Shown piece after piece: positions 12,149 to 24,501 of a stretch of DNA of 64,000 nt. Position numbers and translations under genes: made by a program. The DNA is taken from NCBI RefSeq assembly GCF_000275845.1, contig NW_006766884.1:1419720-1483719 (forward strand), written 5' to 3'. Within the stretch, counting starts at the first letter, position 1. Every line of letters begins with the position of its first letter. Source of the stretch: Dichomitus squalens LYAD-421 SS1 (Eukaryota > Basidiomycota > Agaricomycetes > Polyporales > Polyporaceae). The notes beneath the pieces were generated by a model. It saw only the letters and a program-made list of their open reading frames with translations, was not told the origin of the DNA and searched no databases.

Positions 12149-15100
12149 ATGTTGCGACTCCTCGCACATTCAGCTCGACCTCGTCTCGCAGCTTATCTTC
12201 GCGTTCCTGCGTCGGTTTCCCCAGTCTTGCTATCGTGCTCTCGGAACAGCCTATCCCTCCGGTCAGGCTTCGCAATGGTCGCTTTCCCCTCAGATTCTGC
12301 TGGTGCTTGGACGCGCGTTACGTCCGGGAAAATACCCTACGATGTCTACACGAAGCCCATCAACAAGTCTCCGCAGGACGATCGGGAGTACAGGCTGATT
12401 AGGCTGGACAACGGGTTGCAGGCCATGCTTGTGCATCACGCGAAGGCGGACAAGTCCGCCGCTAGTTTGGATGTGGCTGTCGGACACTTGTACGACCCGG
12501 TGAGCGACTATCTTCGGTGGTGCAGAAACGTCCTTTGGTGTTATAGTGGCCGCGCTGCTAAGACTTGTCGGGCGGACGCGCAGAGGGGAGATGCTAACAG
12601 TTTGCTTTGCAGGACGACATGCCCGGCCTCGCGCACTTCTGTGAACATCTGCTGTTTATGGTACGACCGTTTCGCCATATATGACGACTTGACTCACGCT
12701 CGCCCCAGGGTACGGAGCAATATCCGAAGGAGAACGAGTATTCAGAGGTACGTGTGACTGCCGGCAACTCACGCGACCCATGCTCAACCCCGCGATCACA
12801 TCCAGTACCTCTCCAAGAACGGCGGCAGCTCCAACGCGTACACTGGCACCTCGAATACGAACTACCACTTCAACGTCTCCCCCACAGCACTCCCAGGCGC
12901 GCTCGCCCGCTTCGCCGGCTTCTTCCACTCACCGCTCTTCGCGCCCTCATGCACCGTCCGCGAGCTAAACGCCGTCGACTCCGAGCACAAGAAGAACCAT
13001 CAGAGCGATGTGTGGCGCATCTTCCAGGTCAACAAGCATCTCAGCAAGGACGGGCACCCCTGGCGCAAATTCGGCTCTGGGAACAAGGAGAGCCTCTCGC
13101 AGGTCGGCAAGGACCTGAAGGCGAAGGGGCTGCTGAACGGCAATGGCGCTATCAAGAGCGTGGACGGCTCGCTGGCCGCTAACTCGACTTTGTCGAGGGC
13201 GGCTTCCCCCGCGCCGTCGGTCAGCTCTGCTATCAGCGAGTCTGAGGGCGATGGGGGCGTCGTCGGTCGGGAGACTCGTCGCAGGTTGGTCGAGTGGTGG
13301 AGCAAGGAGTACTGCGCGAGCAGGATGCGTCTTTGCATCATCGGCAAAGGTGAGCACGCTCCCAACGTCGAAGGGGCGCTGTTCGCTTATACACTGCGGC
13401 AGAGTCACTGGACGAGCTCTCGGAGATGGCTGCCGACTATTTTTCACCGATACCCAACCGTGGTCAAGAGCCGCTACCTATGATACCCGACCACCCTTTC
13501 GGACCGAACGAGATGGGCGTGAGTTCCACGGTCGTTCATTCTGTTGTTCGATGACTGAGCCACGCCCCCGATAGACACTTGCTTCGGTACAAACGGTCAT
13601 GTCATTCCACGCCTTGGAGATCAGCTTCCCTCTACCGCACCTACCGCCGTACTGGAAGTACAAGCCTGCTGGCTTCCTGGCCCACTTCCTCGGCCACGAG
13701 GGACCTGGCTCCCTCCACTCGCACTTGAAGCAGAAGGGCTGGATAACCGGCCTCAGCGCTGGCCCACAGAATCTCGCCCGCGGCTTCGCCATGTTCAAGG
13801 TCACGCTCTACATGACGCCCGAAGGCTTTGGTGAGCGGGTTACTCAAGGGCCAATGAGGCGAGCGACTGACATGATTCGTAGAGAACTACGAGAGCCTCG
13901 TGCAATCCGTCTTCAAGTACATTGCCTTGCTAAAAGCATCGGAGTTCCCACCCTGGCAGCAGCGCGAGCGCAGCCTCATTAGCGCGACCCGCTTCCGCTT
14001 CGCAGAGAAGCGCCGTCCCGACGACTACGCCGTCTGGGTGTCCGAGCACATGGCCTGGCCCGTCCCGCGTGAGCTCATTTTGAGCGCCCCACAGCTCGTC
14101 GAGGAGTGGGACGTGAACGATCCCGTGAATGGTGGGGAGAGCGAGGTGCGCGAGATCCTCGACTCGCTCACGATCGAGCGCTCGCGGACCGTGCTCATGG
14201 CAAAGGCGGAGGAGCACGAGCGCGTGAGAGGGAAGGATCTTACGTGGGAGAAGGAGCCGTGGTACGGCACACCGTACCGCGTCGAGAGGTTCAGCGAGGA
14301 GTTTGTCCAGAAGGCGAACCAGCCGAACGACATCGAGGAGCTGTACCTCCCTGGTCCCAACGAGTTCATCCCAACCAACCTGAACGTTGAGAAGCGCGAG
14401 GTGGAGAAGGTGCCTGCTTCCCTTCCCGTGAAGACTGGTGATTGCTGATTGACGTGTCTGGATGCAGCCTGCGAAGCGCCCATTCCTCATCCGCGAGACA
14501 CCTCTCTCGTCTTTGTGGTTCAAGAAGGACGATCAGTTCTGGGTGCCCAAAGCTCAGGTCGTCATGGACCTCAGGACCCCGGTAGCCTGCGCATCTGCAC
14601 GCGCAACGGTCATGACCAGGTCTGCAATCTATATCTCGCTCCCGTGTATGGTATTCTCATTGTCCTACCTCCAGATTGTTCTCGGATCTTGTAACTGACT
14701 CTCTGACCGAATTTGCGTACGACGCCGACCTTGCGGGCCTAACCTACGGTCTGAGCAGTCAGTCGCTCGGCCTGTACATCACCCTGAACGGCTACAATGA
14801 CAAACTCCATGTTCTGGCTAAGGACGTCCTGGAGCGGACGAGGAACCTCAAGGTTCAGCCCGATCGGCTCGCCGTCATGAAGGACCAGGTGAGCATTTCT
14901 CCAACATAACCATGTTTCGGGGGGCTCATGAGTGATTGCAGGCCAAACGGGAATACGAAAATTCGTTGCTTGGTTCGCCGTTCCGTCTGTCGAACTACTA
15001 CATCCGGTACCTATTATCGGAACGTGAATGGACTCCGGACGAGCTGTTGGCTGAAGTCACTTGTGAGTTCATATGTGACGTTCTTCGCCCCAAACGGTCG

Positions 15101-16399
15101 ATCAACTGAGATTTCGGGGACAGCGGTCACCCCGGAGGAGCTTCAGGCATATATTACTTCGTTGCTGTCGAAGCTGCACATCCGAATGGCGGTTGTCGGC
15201 AACATGTACAAGGACGTGAGTGACAGCAATACACAAGGGTTTGGTTGACAGGAGTTGCTGATGGAGTCATCACAGGAAGCTTGCAAACTGGCGGAGATGG
15301 CTGAGGACATTCTCAGGTCAGAACCTTTGCCGGCAGACCAGCTGTGGAATCTGTCGCTCGTCCTTCCGCGTGGTTCCAACCATGTTTGGTCCGCGCCGGT
15401 GCCTAACAAAAACGAAGCGAACAACGCCCTAACGTACTACATGTCGATCGCGAAAGCAGGCGACAGGCGTCGTCAAGTGCTCGCTGCGCTGGTCGCGCAT
15501 ATCCTCTCGGAGCCTGCGTTCAACATCCTGCGCACCCGTGAGCAGCTAGGGTACATCGTTTCGGCTTCGCACTGGCACATGACTGGTGGCGGACAGACCG
15601 GCCTTGGCATCATAGTGCAGAGCGAGCGCGAGCCGAAGTACCTGGAGCAGCGCGTGGACGCCTTCCTAGGCGAGATGCGGGAGAAGATCGCGTCTATGAG
15701 CGACGAAGAGTTCTCTGAACACAAGGTCGCGCTCCAGAAGCAGTGGCGGGAGGCTCCGAAGAACCTCACAGAGGAGCTGAACCGGTACTGGCCGCAAATT
15801 GAGTGGGGATACCTCGACTTCTACAGACGTGAGCTTCGATCTTTTCCTAGGTTCTTGTGGACGTCATGTTACCGTTGGGTTCTCCAGGGGACCTTGATTC
15901 CGAGCTCATTGAAGGTGTGACGAAGGAGGAAGTGCTGTCGCTCTTCCGCTCCGCCATCGACCCATCCTCCACGGAGCGGGCCAAGCTTTCGGTGCACCTG
16001 AAGTCCCAAAAGCCGCGTCCGGCGAAGATCAGCGTTGCTGCCATGGAGGCATTCGCCCGGAAGGTCGCGGAAAAGGGATACACGGTGGACGAGCAGGCGT
16101 GGCGGAACGCCCTCGCATCAGACGGCGACGCCGCACTGGACAAATTTGGAAGCTACTGGCGGGATGCGCTCCTGGCTCAGGCTGCGACCGTCCCTCCAGA
16201 GGTTGCGCAGAGCCTGACTGCCGAGGTACCAGTACTGCTCAAGGAGTACCCTTCAGGGGATGAAGGCAAGGATGACGTCGCGCTCGACGAGAGGGTGGCG
16301 TTCATCCAAGATGCCAAAGCATTCCGTGCTTCGTTACCTGTGTCGGAGCGGCCGCGGCCATTGGTTGAATGGGGCGATCTTCCTACGTCAAGATATTGA
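12149..16399 (+). CDS. ste23: Insulysin-type M16 zinc metallopeptidase (Ste23/IDE family)
   Basis: This family degrades short peptides, including yeast a-factor-type pheromone precursors and amyloid-like peptides, inside a closed chamber. The inverted zinc motif is intact: DDMPGLAHFCEHLLFMG supplies HxxEH, created by joining exons near 12600-12710. It is followed by EYLSKNGGSSNAYT, FARFAGFFHSPLF-type sequence and ELNAVDSEHKKN, whose Glu completes the zinc site. Downstream are WPVPRELILSAP, LPGPNEFIPTNL, LQSEREPKYLEQRVD-type sequence and the TAA-bounded end at 16397-16399. Residues encoded near 13110-13260 form a Ser-rich insert (ANSTLSRAASPAPSVSS) not usual in the family. Met1 (12149) opens an Arg/Leu/Ser-rich presequence without acidic residues, and Met43 (12275) could start a cytosolic form. 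At least ten short introns are needed. Confidence 0.92.
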
Positions 16400-16780
16400 T
16401 GAACGTAGAGATTCCTTGGATACTCATGTGTAGCGATAGATTAGCATTATTGTCCATGGATAATTGGGCATTGTTTATGGCTAACAATGTATGTCGCCGC
16501 ATACGAAATGGATCAAGGGAAAGTCGAGAGAAAGACAATTGGAGTCGGCGCCTGGGCAGCCTAATACGGCGTGTTGAGCAAGGGCTGGGAACGAGCCTGT
16601 GCGAGCGGCAGCGTGTATCCGCCTTCACCACCGCGTACGCCTTAGATTCTATGCCACCAGCGTGTCCTACGCTCCCCCCGTCCTCCTCCCTCCTCTCTCT
16701 TACCCTGTATCACTACCCCAGACCGTCTCTGCCAGGCTGACACGAGGAACCACGTCAAGACACGTGTATCACTACCAGAC
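16400..16780. other. Intergenic region, insulysin to unknown membrane protein
   Basis: These 381 bases separate two tandem plus-strand genes. A pyrimidine-rich tract (about 16660-16735) lies just upstream of the next start. Nothing else was recognised. Confidence 0.35.
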
Positions 16781-19700
16781 ATGCCGAGCTCTACGCGCTA
16801 CAGTTCCCAATCCCTCTCGGGCAGCCCGCCGCTCTCCGCGTATTCTGTCTCGCATGCAACGGCGCTTGGACCGCAGAAGCTCAACGTCGTTACGCGCGTT
16901 GCAATCGAAGGACGCGCGGAGAGGGGGGCTAATGGCGCGTCCATCAAAATGTACCTCAAGGTGCGCGTCCACTCCGTAACCACTTGCGCATGCGCGAGCG
17001 AGCTACAGTCACTAACGCGCTCTGTGGCACAGATTTCATTACCGCTAGACAGTGTTACGCCTGGAGCTACGATACCACTATTCCCTGGTGAGTGTCCCGC
17101 GTTGTCGTGCGAGTATGTATTGTAACTTGTCATTGTTGTAGAGGAGAATCTCAAGATTCTAGACTCCGCCGTCCACCCGCTGGACGCAAACTCGAACCCA
17201 TATAACTTCCCAAAAGACTCCTCGCTCCTACACAAGGCGGCTCGCGCACTCAATCTGCCGGCACGTTCCCCCTACTCTTATGTCTCCTCGGCTGCCAGTA
17301 CATCTTCGTCTTCGAACGATACTCCAGGCCTTGACGAGAAGTACACTGGGCAGATACTAGTGAGCGCGTATCATGTGTCCTACATAATACCCAAGGAGTT
17401 TCCCCGTCGGGAGAGTGATCCAAGAAGTAGGCGGCCGTCAACTTTCGCGCAGTTCATGGCCGCCATCGACATCTGGGCACCGTACATCTCGCAACCGCCC
17501 CATGCGCCATACCTTGTGAGCTCTGCATGTCAAGTGTTACGACTCCCAGCTCCTGACTTGCATCTAGCTATCGATCCCCGTTCCCCGTTGCCTATCAAAT
17601 CACATCAGGCTGAAGATATTCCCTCCAAATACGCCCAAACCGTCCTCTTCTCTTGCATCTCTATCTTCTGCCGACGAAGACGCAAGCTCTTGGGATCTCA
17701 CCTCTGATCCTCACGTCACCCGCAGCGCGTCGGCGCGGTTGTCTCGCTCGCATTCTTACAACAACTTTGCGGACGACGAATCTAGTGACGCGTCTACTTC
17801 GGCCGGCTTCTCTGACGGACCGGGGATACAAGGCTCATTCCCTAGCTCTGAACGGATACGGATTCGGTGGGCGCGCCCTATAAAGGCGAGTCAATTACCC
17901 ACTACCAGCGACGGCCGCAAGAGGGTCGGTATCCGGGAGGTGAAGGGAGACATGAGTTGCACGGTACTTGGGGCAAGTAAAGGCAAGGGGCGGGATGCGT
18001 CAGAAGGCCTCGTAGTGCGCGTGCAGTACGAGGCTACGTGCAAAGGGGTGTGGTTTCCTGGCGTCGCGACCCTACTGGGTCTAGATGTTGCATTGGAGGC
18101 TGGTGACTGCGACGTCACTTGGGTACCTAGCTCGGAAGCCAAGTGGTCCATTAACGGAGGTGTCGCATTCACGGGTTACGCCATGGGTCCACCTCCGCTG
18201 TTGGCACCTTCGCGACAGCAGTCAGAGGAAAACCCGTCCATCTACGTGCTTCCATCTTCACCTGATGCTCGAGGAGCCGTAAACGGTGGACTACCCCCAG
18301 TACGCCACGACTCGTCGTCCTCGACCTCTTCGCTACTCCGGGCACCCTTACCGAATCAGCATGTTCCTGACTATTCCTTTGAGAGCTCACCTGCGTCAAC
18401 TCCCATCTCTTCCCTCGCGTCCCTTCCACCGCTCTCGAGTCCGGAGCGCGATCGGAGGAGTAGAGCTAGCTCGATGAATGGTCGCTACACTGACTTGGAG
18501 ACGATCGACTTCGATGAGGACGAAGTAGAGGCGCGCCCGCCGAAGGTCCCTATCACGATCCATCTGAACATGAACGACCTGCAGCCGCCCTCAAAACACG
18601 ACTTCAAGTTCTACATCTCGGGCACAGTACTGGTCAAGCCTCGCCAACCTGTGCTCACCCTTGGACATAGACGATACACCTCCTCGCCCAACACGTCTCA
18701 GCCCGCTTCCGACAATGAGGCCGAGTCTGACGTGCTCGTTGTCCCACGCTTCCGAGTGCTCCATGCCGATCGGGAATACATCTCTTGTACCATCCGTAAC
18801 GACGCAAACGACTCCACTCTGGACGTCTACAATTCCACGGGTGATATCCGAGACGCACAGACCCGCAAGACTGTGCTTCAGCGGGGAGGCCAAATCAAAT
18901 GTGGCATAGACGGCGCGCGTATCGCACTCCGCCCCATAAGTCGGTCGATATCTCCGCCTCATCGAGGCAGGGAGGACAGCTTGGACGCCTTGAGGCCGTC
19001 GAGGGTGTCCCGCAGTCGTGCCCGCACCCCTAACGGGGTCTCAGGACGTTCGCATCGCGACTTGTCCCCATCCATGCTACGGCAATCCTTGTTTACGTCG
19101 ACGCTGCGCACACCTGTTCGTCGAGATGGGCCTTTGATGATCCCCTATGTCACAACGACTATCACTCCTCTGTTTAGCGCCAGCTCACCGTCTCCGCCGA
19201 GATATGCGGTACGAGTAAATATGCCCGCTCCCACGGACGAGGAGTTGGAGTGGCTCGAGTTCGGGCTCGCATTGCCTCGGCCCGAGGGGAGCGCGCCTGG
19301 CGATCCACCTAACGTCGAGATTGCTAGCGCGAGCATTGAGGGCGTCCCTGTGCGCGTCTCGAGGAGGGCGGTCGTCAAGCCCGAGGGGAACGGCAACGCC
19401 GTGCCGTTTGGAGAGGCGAGCGCGAAGGAGTGGATTACGTGGGTGAAGGTTCATGTCGGAGATGCTGGCGGCAGGACGGTCGACATAGTCTATCTCGTCG
19501 ACGGCGGAGAGGCTGTTGCCGGCGAGAAGCCGCAAAGCAAGATTCAGCCGACGAGTCCAGAGCCAGTCATTCTCAACGCTATGCTCCCGAGTTTTTCCCT
19601 GCCCGTGGGTGAACTTGACGTCAATGTCCCAGCGCAGAAAGGTATGCGGAGGACATCATTGATTCGTCCATGAGTTCAGCTCACAGTTAGCCTGCAGGTT

Positions 19701-20458
19701 TCAACGTCACGTCATGCGAAACGAACCTCAGCCATGAGCAACTGACAGAACAGGGACGCAAGCTCTCTCACTACTCCATGGGGGAATATTTTTATCCGAA
19801 ACTTGTTCTCACATTCCTACCTTCTACGCCCGAGGTCGCTCAAGTGCAGCACAGCCAGTCGTGGTGGAGCTGGACTCAGCTTTTAACAGTGCTGCTTGCT
19901 GTCGTCACCGCCCTCCTTGCCATCAACCTTCGACAGACGCAGTTACAGCTCTCCGATGCCCTTCGATCTGGGAGTATACACGATCAAGATCACGCCGCCG
20001 GTTTCAAGGAAATGCCCCACATCCCCGACGCCGTCGAGACCATCACAATCACGGCGACCACGACCGTTGTTGCGTCCCCATCGAAGGAGAGTCCTACGCG
20101 GTGGTACTACCCGCATGCAGGCTCGCCTCAGGAGTTGGAGAACGACGGTCAAACTCGCGTTGCTGAGGCGTCGTCTCTCCCATCTATGCCCTCATCCGAT
20201 GCTCCAATCCCCGCAACTCCGCAGATCCCAACACTAACGCCGACGCCCGTGCCCTCGCCGTTAGACGAGGGTGCGCTCGTCCCGCTCCATTACTTCCTCA
20301 ACCCCCTCTCGATCCGCCTTGAGCTGCCGAAGATCGATTTTTCTCAGTTCCAGCTGCCCGATAGCGCGAACGCGACGCTGCACCAGGTGTTACAGTCGCT
20401 CGGCACAGTGTACCAACTCTTCAGAAAAGTATTGCATTATCCGCTCGACCCGCCATGA
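16781..20458 (+). CDS. Unrecognised fungal protein with one C-proximal membrane segment
   Basis: No family was recognised. Five exons join cleanly. Exon 1 starts MPSSTRYSSQSLSGS and ends SIKMYLK. Exon 2 is ISLPLDSVTPGATIPLFP, exon 3 includes VSAYHVSYIIPKEFP, and exon 4 is a very long exon beginning near 17568 (LSIPVPRCLSNHIRLKIF). The last intron (about 19641-19699) joins AQK to GFNVTSCETNLSHEQL. The first two-thirds mixes predicted beta-rich stretches, such as HADREYISCTIRNDANDSTL, with long Ser/Pro-rich low-complexity linkers (18200-18500). Near 19860-19930 is one hydrophobic segment, WSWTQLLTVLLAVVTALLAI. A tail of about 170 residues rich in Pro/Thr follows, ending FRKVLHYPLDPP at the TGA of 20456-20458. 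There is no signal peptide. It is probably a membrane protein with a large N-terminal soluble part. Topology and role are unknown. Confidence 0.8.
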
Positions 20459-21752
20459 TACGCTTATACGATATATTCGCTGGATGTCTCTCCCATTCAT
20501 GACTATCTCACATATATTCCGTCCCTTCTGCAGTGCCGTTCACTAACATCACATGGATATGTACTGACGGTGCCCTCTCATGTCTTGTATGAAATTATTG
20601 CTCTTGTTATTGTAGTTACATGTAGAGTTACGATACCATAATGATTCGGGACGAAACAGTCGTTTCAAGCAGTAACCAGCTCACGCCGACTAATGTACAC
20701 GATGGATCTTGCCAAACAAACATGATATCACCGATCATGACTTTCGGCACAGGGAGCCCTCAGCACTGCAAGTATGACCGGAACTAGTGTTGTAACGTTA
20801 CTCAAGATGGAGCAGCTCCTATGCGGATTTGCAACGCGGATACCCGGATGCTGAAGCCTTGTTGTACACGTCCTAAGACATATAGTATCACACTCATTAC
20901 AGAGGTGTCTTGAGATAGAATGATATCGTTCTCGGAGCCGCTCCTTTTACACGACTGCGTAATGGTCAGTCAGAATCAGCCACAGGCTATGTCGCCTTTG
21001 CTCAACCAACGAGCATACTAGATAGCTTGAATAGCAATGATCAGATCGAGAATGCATTACGGACACGCGGTCTTTCGCTCCCTCATTGATACAATCTCCA
21101 AAGTCTGCATGGTGTCAACCTCACTAGCACTTATCTGTTACATCCGTGCGCGTCCGAAAGAACAATAGGATCACTGGAGACATGACCACTTTATTGATGG
21201 GATATTAATGTACGGTAGTTGCTGCTTTGTCAACTACTTAGCTTTATTCATCTTGGACAAAATCACTCGCTTGTTCTGGTATTGTGAACACGTTAGCTTC
21301 ACGATTACCTACTCGGAGATTGTCAGCAATCGGCCACCGCTGACCAGCGCTGACTCGCGACCTACGAGACTGCCATGTGCGTGCAGCTTGAAGCATCCAG
21401 TCAGTGTGAACGACGAGGCATCCATGCCAGCTCGCCGAGTACGGAAACCAACACAGCATCGTGCCGCAGAATACAACCTAAACCCGGATCAAATATCTAC
21501 AAAAGAACTGCGCTTATATACTGACGCGCGCCCAGTACATATAGTTTAGCAGTGAGAGAAGTACTCACAGCGTTATGCTGGTGAATTACGACGCTGTACG
21601 ACACGCCAGTAGGGCGCTGACGCTTGAAACTGCACAGGACTTGGATGTGCCCAAACTGATATTCAGCTACACGCTACAAGTACAAGGAATCGGATGCCAG
21701 TCTTGGGTAGCACACAGGATACAATGATCATCTAAAACAGGTATCGTACCGT
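20459..21752. other. Intergenic region between convergent genes
   Basis: About 1.3 kb lies between the convergent membrane-protein gene and rfa1. It is relatively AT-rich with many stops in all frames. No gene, repeat or RNA structure was recognised. Confidence 0.45.
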
Positions 21753-24062
21753 TTACCGCGCCCAGTCGCTGGTGAGAAGAAGGTCCGCGAGATATTTGGC
21801 CTCCTCACGATAATTCAAAGGCAAGATCCGCGAGATCCCGTATCGCACCCGCGTCTGGTCCTGAGATCAAGAGAAACAGGAGCATTTCAATTTGGGGGGT
21901 AGCCACTAGATAGGAGATTACACATACGTTGTACGTATCCTGTTTCGCTCTGCATGTGAAGTTGAACGTCTTGCCGATCGAGGCGTTTATGACCGTGTTA
22001 TACTGAAGTTCTTCGCGATCCTGTAGGTGTCGAGGAGCGCAGGTCACAACACCAATAAAGGCTGAGCGGCTAAGACATTCTCAAGAAGCCTACGCACCTT
22101 GATCTCGACGAGTTCATCAGCGGTCATCCCGAAAACGGTTTGGCCGACATCATTGAAACCCTGAAACCACGCTTGACCGGAGTAGTCCGAGACGGCCATC
22201 GCGACCATGTACCTGTGTAGGCAATAGTTCGGGAAGGCTTCTCTAAGTGATCCGGCGCAGGCAATTTTGACTACGGCTGTAAACGTACCTGTGCTCGGGC
22301 TTCGGGAAGGACTTATCGCACTTCTCACATCTCCAGCTCTCACCCATCTGGAGAACCTTCTTTCCGCACCCAGTCGTAGGGCACGCCGGGTATGAAATGT
22401 TGTCGCTCTTGATGTGCATGATCGTGGCTCGTGCACAGAAGTTATCTGGCTTATCGAACATACCAAGCTCCGACACCTTTACGTCATTGAGGTTGCGAAT
22501 CTCTGCGCGGTCAAAAGTGATTCCTCCGCCGGAGACCATCGTAACGGTGTGCGACTGGAATTGTTGGTCAGCACCGGCGGCGTCATACCAGCCGCGCAAA
22601 GCATGCGCCTCGGGAATGTCGGGATTGACATGCATGGTGCTTGAGCTCATCATAGAGAGCGAGCGACCTGTGTAAAAGATCAGGAACACAGCTTGCATGG
22701 TGTTTCGCATGACCGACCTTGGAAGTCACCGACTTTGGCTCCCTTGAATGCGATCACGGGGTGGTCGTTCTCGTCGTACTGCTCCGCTTGCTTGCCCCAC
22801 AACGTCATCCTGACGGAATATCCGGAGCGGTCAACGATGGTGAGTTCCCTTTTCGGGATCTGCCATCCCAACAATGTTAGACAATTGTATGACAGGTGTC
22901 AATATGAGTAGTTGCACGTACCACCTTGCTTGTCGCTTTCGAAGTGATGGAAGACAATTCTGACACATCCTTGACGACCCCGATCACATCTGTATTCGAC
23001 AGATGTTTGTATTCCGTGAAGGAGGTGATGTCCCGTTAATCACTTACCGCAAGTGGAGTCCTTGGCCACATCTTGCAAGCTGCTTATGTTGATGAAGTTG
23101 AACTTGACGGTAGGGACGTCGGTGGCATCGTGACACTAGAAGATGTATGTTATGCACAGCAGAGATAGACACGCCTATGAATGCACACCTCTTCCACTTC
23201 AGTACTGCGCTCAAATGTGAGCTCGTACTCATTGTTGACGTTGGAGAACTTCTTCTTTGCAAGGTTGACCTTCGCCTTGGAAATCAGGTAGACCTTGCCG
23301 TCTTGCAGACGGTCATACAATTCGTCTACCGCAGCATTGAACGCTGTGGCCCTAATTTCGCCGCTCTCGTCCATCAAAGTCACGCTGAACAGCTTGCCCT
23401 CGCCCCTTTGGTTCGACCATGTACGGATGTCCGACTTGTTTGTGACACGTGCCTTGATCGTCCAGTGAGTCTGGTATGGGCTAAGACTCTCAATGGGATA
23501 GACAGCAGCAGCCCGTCCACCGCGGCCGGCCTGTGTTTGCTGACGCGCGGGAACAGCGGCTGCGGCAGGCGTGGTGGAAGTGGACGGGCCAGGGGTTACG
23601 GGTGCACTTGCGGGAGCTCCATCTTCACCGCGAGGCTGCAGTGCCTTTGGAGAGCCTATTTTCTCCGCATGCTTGACCAGTACTTTGAGAGCGAGGATGA
23701 TCAAAAGTCTCAGGGCCAAGACGCGTCAAAGACGCGGCCAAAGCTGGACACGGACGAGGAACTCACCGCTTCCCTTGAACCAGGTTCACCGAGAACTTTT
23801 CGATCGTCGCAATGGTCCCCTTCGCAATTTGATCTTCCTCCACAATGTAGTTCATCTGCGTCGCGAGCATCGACTGGAGGAAGTGCTCCCCATCGGACAC
23901 GATCACGCGGTAGCGGTCTTGAGTGGGACCGCTGGTGGGAGGAATCTTCTTGAAGGAAAGGAGCTGCACGGTGGGTTGTATGTTGAAGAGTTGGTCATCC
24001 TCTCTGACGTTGTCGTTGATGCGGGTGCAGATGCCGGCAGTGAGCTGTGGAAGGTCAGACAT
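21753..24062 (-). CDS. rfa1: Replication protein A large subunit (RPA70/Rfa1)
   Basis: RPA is the eukaryotic single-strand DNA-binding heterotrimer; this is its 70-kDa subunit. The order from the start at 24062 is as follows. The N-terminal OB fold begins [18 protein letters not shown] Gly/Ala/Pro-rich linker follows ([17 protein letters not shown]). DBD-A contains [37 protein letters not shown] and YELTFE. DBD-B follows, then DBD-C with the zinc cluster [10 protein letters not shown] ... [10 protein letters not shown] (22310-22390). The C-terminus is [13 protein letters not shown], reached through an intron at about 21860-21930, and ends LTSDWAR at the TAA of 21753-21755. All four zinc-binding cysteines are present. 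The promoter contains two ACGCGT boxes within 62 bases of the start codon. Confidence 0.93.
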
Positions 24063-24081
24063 AGTGGTTGAGGGAGAAGAG

Positions 24082-24124
24082 ACGCGTCGAGCTCCTCCGA
24101 CGCGCATCGCTTATGTGGACGCGT
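24082..24124 (-). promoter_or_regulatory. Two MCB-like ACGCGT boxes upstream of rfa1
   Basis: ACGCGT occurs at 24082-24087 and 24119-24124, 20 and 57 bases upstream of the rfa1 ATG, with a related GACGCG between them. In yeasts this motif (MCB) drives G1/S transcription of DNA-replication genes through MBF. The presence is seen directly; the function is inferred. Confidence 0.5.
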
Positions 24125-24501
24125 TCATTACGTAAGCTAATCGCCACCTCGAGGCAACCGCGCCTTCTCTGTGATCCATTTTCACCTCATACCTCTTCTG
24201 TTGCTACATAGCTTCCTCTGAAGTCCGCCCGGATCCTGCATTGGTGATATATTAGTCACTTCTTGTGGATTGTACCGGGGAACACGTCTAATATTGGGTC
24301 CAACGGGGATTCGTACGCTACACTGAGGCCATCTAAAAAAAACTACAAGTCTAGGCTGCCAAGAACAAAACCGGATACAACTATTAGGAGGGTTACAGTA
24401 AACATTCACGAGTAAATATTCACGCCAATACAATACTATTCTAGGGAATGTTCTGATCTATACGTCTTCTATTCAGTTCATATGTTTTCGCCAACCCAAG
24501 T
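24125..24501. other. Intergenic region, rfa1 promoter to IDO 3' end
   Basis: This 377-base spacer between two tandem minus-strand genes is AT-rich at 24330-24480. No open frame or RNA gene is supported. Confidence 0.4.
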
